Origin: Planctomycetaceae bacterium
GTDB taxonomy: Bacteria > Planctomycetota > Planctomycetia > Pirellulales > Thermoguttaceae
Length of the DNA: 15,736 nt
NCBI GenBank assembly: GCA_031266315.1
Contig: JAISBG010000044.1
Coordinates: 1-15,736 of the forward strand
Direction of reading: 5' to 3'
The notes below the pieces were generated by a model. The model saw only the letters and a program-made list of their open reading frames with translations, was not told where the DNA came from and ran no database searches. The position numbers and the translations under genes are program-made. Position 1 is the stretch's first letter; each line of letters opens with the position of its first letter. Of this stretch, positions 12,843 to 15,736 are shown piece after piece.

Positions 12843-15284
12843 ATGTTTATCTCTCTTGATTGGATTTCGGATTATGTTGATCTCAAAGGATTCGAAGTTA
12901 AGGAAATCGTCAACCGAATCACGTTGGCAACCGCAGAAGTTGAAGGAATTAAGGAAATCCGCCGTTTCGTTAAAGGTGTGGTGATCGGCGAAGTAAAAAG
13001 TGTTCAAAAATTGACGGATAAACTGACTTTTTGTCAGGTTGATTGCGGTCAAAAAACGTACACAACCGTTTGCGGTGCTCCCAATGTTCGTGTTGGTCTC
13101 AAAACTCCGTTTGCGCAAGTTGGAGCAGTTTTGGCAGGCGACGTCAAAATTGAAGAATCGAAAATTTCCGGTAAACCAAGTCAGGGAATTTTGTGCAGTG
13201 CCGCAGAATTGGGAATGTCCGGTTGGCACGAAATTGTTTTGGAATGTCCCGACAATATCGAATCAGGAACGCCATTGGAAAAATTCATTCCTGAACTCGA
13301 TACGTTAATCGAAATTGACAACAAAAGTCTGACGCATCGTCCTGATCTTTGGGGACATTACGGGTTTGCGAGAGAATTTGCCGCTGTTTTTCGCCGGAAA
13401 TTGCAACCGTTGGCGCAACTTGATTTAACGGCGTTTGATCATCTTCCTGCTTATCCGTTGAAAAACGACGATTACGAAAATTGTCCTTGTTACGGTTGTA
13501 TCGAATTTCAGACACGCGGAACAATTCCTTCTCCGCTGTTTATGCAACGCCGACTTCATGCACTTGGTATGAGGTCTTACAATTTGCTCGTTGATGTTAC
13601 GAATTATGTCAATTGGGAAATCGGACAGCCGACTCATGCGTTTGATGCCGACAAACTCGGAGGAATCCGTGTTGTAACAATGGGCCGAAACGAAAAATTT
13701 GAAACACTTGACGGACAAACGCGGAATTTACTTCCTGAAGATTTGCTCATCTGGGGTAAACGTTCGAATGGTGAAGACCGACCTGTTGCTCTTGCCGGAA
13801 TTATGGGCGGTCTTGAAACCGAAGTAACCGAATCAACCACGAAATTGTTACTGGAATCCGCGAATTTCAAAGCGGCGCGGATTCGTCGAACCTCCGGCAG
13901 ACTCGATCTCAAAACCGATGCCTCACAGCGTTACGAGAAATCACAGCCGCCGTCGAATGTCAAAACCGGTATTGCGCGAATTTTGAAACTGATTGAAGAA
14001 GCCGGCGCAAACCTCAATGTTTTAAGCCGATTCACAATTGACGGCGATTTGCAGAACGAAATTCGGACAATGAGTATTCCCGCTGACCGTCTGGAACAAC
14101 TCGCCGGAATTAGTCTTCCGCAGGAACAGGTTTTGGATATTTTACATTCGCTCGGTTTTGAAGCGAAATATCAGAACAATAAATCAAATGAAACCGGTCA
14201 ATCGCTTGTTGTCGGTGTACCGGCTTTTCGCAGCAAAAAAGATATTTCGATTCCCGAAGACATTGTTGAAGAAGTGTTACGGATTTTCGGGTTTGATAAT
14301 ATTCCGCCGGTGATGCCGTCGCAGCCGATTAAACCGTTGTTTATTGAGAAACCGCTGAAAATGGAACACAAAATCAGACGGATTCTTGCCGCCGGACACC
14401 GGTTTCTTGAAGTACACCATTACGTTTGGTTCAACGATCATTGGCTCAAAACACTGGACTTTGATCCCGGAGAAACGTTGGTGTTACGAAATCCGACTTC
14501 GCCGGAAACAACTCGCCTTCGTACAACATTAATTCCAAATCTTCTGGCACTGATTCCGAAAAATCGTCCATTCCGTGATTCTTTCCGGTTGTTCGAAATT
14601 GGTCGGACATTTCATTCCGTCGGCAAAGACCGCGAATGTAACGAAAAACATCATTTGGCGGGAATTGCTTTCCAACGGTCTGGTGTGTTGGAGGATTTTT
14701 ATCTTTCGGTGAAATCGGCGGTGGAAGATGTTCTGGCGGTTTGCGGGGTTCAAAATATCCGGTTCACCGACGGCGCAGCACAACAACAACAACCGAAATT
14801 GTCCGTCAATAGTTCATGGTGTATTCCGGGTTGCTGGGTTGCCGTTCAATCCGGTAACGAATATCTGGGCAATATGGGAGTTTCCGACAAAGAATTTATG
14901 AACAAAATTTGTCCGGAAGGCGGACAAGCCGTTTGGTTTGAATTGGAACTAGACAGAATTAACGGAACACTTTATCCTGAAATCAAATTTGAAGAACCGC
15001 CGCGTTATCCGTTATCGTGGCAAGATTTTTCGTTGATTTGGAGTATTGATCGCGGATTTGAGCAATTGGAAGCGGTTCTTGATCAGTTCAACAATCCGTT
15101 GATTGTTCGTCGTGAAATGCTTGTTTCGTATCGCGGAAAGGGGCTTGAAAAAGGACATGCGAGTTATTCGTTCCGGTTTTGGATTGGTGCGTCGGATCAC
15201 ACACTTTCCGGCGAAGAAATCGAATCGTTCCACAAAACGTTTTTGACATTCCTCAACGAACACCATGTTGCGTTACGAACATAA
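12843..15284 (+). CDS. pheT: Phenylalanine-tRNA ligase beta subunit
   Basis: This is the beta subunit of the heterotetrameric phenylalanyl-tRNA synthetase, which attaches phenylalanine to tRNA-Phe. It carries the editing site and the anticodon-binding domain. It has 813 residues, the usual length of the bacterial long form. Domains in order: N-terminal MFISLDWISDYVDL; an EMAP/OB tRNA-binding domain (about 42-150, with VCGAPNVRVG and KISGKPSQGILCSAAELG); the B3/B4 editing domain (about 210-380, with LVDVTNYVNWEIGQPTHAFD and LKTDASQRYEK); B5 (about 405-490, with DISIPEDIVEEVLRIFGFDN); and the catalytic-like core. It ends in the ferredoxin-fold anticodon-binding domain (from about 715, PPRYPLSWQDFSLIW to the end). 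Start: the frame extends 34 codons upstream to 12741, but conserved family sequence begins at 12843, which has AAGGAA at 12825-12830. The spacer of 12 nt is rather long. No pheS adjoins it. Confidence 0.97.
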   Translation: MFISLDWISDYVDLKGFEVKEIVNRITLATAEVEGIKEIRRFVKGVVIGEVKSVQKLTDKLTFCQVDCGQKTYTTVCGAPNVRVGLKTPFAQVGAVLAGDVKIEESKISGKPSQGILCSAAELGMSGWHEIVLECPDNIESGTPLEKFIPELDTLIEIDNKSLTHRPDLWGHYGFAREFAAVFRRKLQPLAQLDLTAFDHLPAYPLKNDDYENCPCYGCIEFQTRGTIPSPLFMQRRLHALGMRSYNLLVDVTNYVNWEIGQPTHAFDADKLGGIRVVTMGRNEKFETLDGQTRNLLPEDLLIWGKRSNGEDRPVALAGIMGGLETEVTESTTKLLLESANFKAARIRRTSGRLDLKTDASQRYEKSQPPSNVKTGIARILKLIEEAGANLNVLSRFTIDGDLQNEIRTMSIPADRLEQLAGISLPQEQVLDILHSLGFEAKYQNNKSNETGQSLVVGVPAFRSKKDISIPEDIVEEVLRIFGFDNIPPVMPSQPIKPLFIEKPLKMEHKIRRILAAGHRFLEVHHYVWFNDHWLKTLDFDPGETLVLRNPTSPETTRLRTTLIPNLLALIPKNRPFRDSFRLFEIGRTFHSVGKDRECNEKHHLAGIAFQRSGVLEDFYLSVKSAVEDVLAVCGVQNIRFTDGAAQQQQPKLSVNSSWCIPGCWVAVQSGNEYLGNMGVSDKEFMNKICPEGGQAVWFELELDRINGTLYPEIKFEEPPRYPLSWQDFSLIWSIDRGFEQLEAVLDQFNNPLIVRREMLVSYRGKGLEKGHASYSFRFWIGASDHTLSGEEIESFHKTFLTFLNEHHVALRT

Positions 15285-15288
15285 TTCT

Positions 15289-15313
15289 AATACTGCTTGC
15301 CGCAAGCAATATT
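15289..15313 (+). terminator. Hairpin directly behind pheT
   Basis: TGCTTG-CCG-CAAGCA (15294-15308) is a perfect 6-bp stem with a 3-nt loop. It extends outward by AATA/TATT after one C-A mismatch, starting 4 nt past the pheT stop. There is no following T-run, so it is not a canonical intrinsic terminator. It could still protect the transcript end or belong to the adjacent repeat H. Confidence 0.35.
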
Positions 15314-15316
15314 GAG

Positions 15317-15500
15317 GACGAAAAAAGTAGGCAACCTTTTGCTAAATAAAGTGCTTTCACCCACGGTCGCGTTGGCGTTAGCCAACAGTGAACAAGAGCC
15401 GATGGCAAATGGTGTTGCCTTCCGTCTTGGAAGTCAATTATGACTCGACCGGTGCGACCCTTCAGCGAAAGAATCGCCTACCTTAGAATTGCTTACCTTT
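15317..15500 (-). repeat. Copy H of intergenic repeat family 1 (inverted orientation)
   Basis: Its reverse complement matches copy F through the centre (AAGACGGAAGGCAACACCAT) and into TTCACTGTTGGCTAACGCC. Hairpin 2 here is GTTGGC/GCCAAC (around 15379) instead of GTCGGC/GCCGAC: both arms have changed together. The ends carry AGTAGGCAACCTTTTGCT on the left and, inverted on the right, AGGTAGGCGATTCTTTCGCT. It lies between pheT and the next promoter, with the opposite orientation to B and F. Confidence 0.8.
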
Positions 15501-15571
15501 GTTGACTCGTTGATAATGTCCCTATAAAAATTCTAAAACACCAAAATTTTCTCAAAAAAGAAAGATTTCTC

Positions 15572-15600
15572 TTGACTTCCGGTATTGTTTTTGATAATAT
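15572..15600 (+). promoter_or_regulatory. Sigma70-type promoter of the right-edge gene
   Basis: TTGACT (15572-15577) is followed by TTTTGATAATAT. The -10 element is GATAAT (15593-15598, 15-nt spacer, 5 of 6 matches) or TAATAT (15595-15600, 17-nt spacer, 4 of 6). It is the best promoter match in the window. Transcription would start near 15607, giving a leader of about 95 nt. Confidence 0.55.
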
Positions 15601-15700
15601 TTGAATCTGATTTAATTGCGATACGTCATTCTTTGCCGTATTGTTTTACGGTAAGCGAATCGTAATGATTTCAATGAAACCTTGTATAAGGAACATGACA

Positions 15701-15736
15701 ATGAAAAAATTAGTGACATGTTTGGTCGGATTTTTT
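15701..15736 (+). CDS. N-terminus of a probably exported protein (partial)
   Basis: ATG at 15701 opens a frame that runs off the window after 12 codons (MKKLVTCLVGFF). AAGGAA at 15688-15693 gives a 7-nt spacer and decides for this start over the in-frame ATG at 15695, which is too close to it. Two Lys followed by a hydrophobic run with a Cys is how a Sec or lipoprotein signal peptide begins. Together with the strong promoter and 95-nt leader, this suggests a well-expressed envelope protein. Nothing more can be said of its family. Confidence 0.6.
   Translation, partial: MKKLVTCLVGFF

Noticed and set aside
12651..13229. 192-codon minus-strand ORF antisense to the pheT start, in the position of a possible gene upstream of the radical SAM gene
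   Set aside because: Its residues mirror conserved pheT codons on the other strand, there is no ribosome-binding site, and it is not a plausible precursor peptide.

Overview
The window is a 15.7 kb chromosomal stretch of moderate-to-low GC content. It holds seven complete, mostly unrelated housekeeping or metabolic genes on the minus strand, one long plus-strand gene (pheT), and partial plus-strand genes at both edges. Several starts carry Shine-Dalgarno sites: lnt, the sugar kinase, pheT, the flavin oxidoreductase and the right-edge gene. Others have none: rbfA, the radical SAM gene and the endonuclease III-like gene. Gene order is scattered: rbfA stands away from nusA/infB/truB, and pheT has no adjacent pheS. 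With long intergenic regions full of folded repeats and a RiPP-type radical SAM enzyme, this suggests an uncultured Planctomycetota/PVC-type or similar bacterium. That placement is inference only; no marker in the window proves it.

Layout, left to right. (1) 1-93: the C-terminal tail of a plus-strand protein made of heptapeptide repeats. (2) 181-1590 (minus): a MATE efflux transporter, preceded by a 26-codon leader ORF that overlaps its start as ATGA. (3) 1633-2308: intergenic region with repeat copies A and B. (4) 2309-3961 (minus): apolipoprotein N-acyltransferase (lnt). (5) 3983-4233: repeat C, a 251-bp element with about 50-bp inverted ends. (6) 4251-7178 (minus): a likely two-gene operon of an Old Yellow Enzyme-type oxidoreductase followed by an L-xylulokinase-like FGGY kinase. 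(7) 7654-9021 (minus): a degenerate endonuclease III-like protein with a long Lys/Thr/Pro tail, bracketed by two direct copies (D, E) of a second repeat family. (8) 9554-9934 (minus): rbfA. (9) 10533-12419 (minus): a B12-binding radical SAM protein of the RiPP-maturation type with no visible precursor peptide, bracketed by inverted copies (F, G) of the first repeat family. (10) 12843-15284 (plus): pheT. (11) Repeat H, then a promoter and the first codons of a probably exported protein at the right edge.

The main theme of the window is the intergenic DNA. Two families of hairpin-rich, MITE/REP-like elements fill nearly every gap. In family 1 (A, B, C, F, G, H) the hairpin arms differ in sequence between copies, but the pairing is kept. 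This points to maintained folding of RNA or single-stranded DNA, or to repeated gene conversion within each arm pair. Family 1 has also contaminated gene models: the longest lnt reading frame begins inside repeat C. No rRNA, tRNA, CRISPR array, insertion-sequence transposase or complete biosynthetic cluster was seen.
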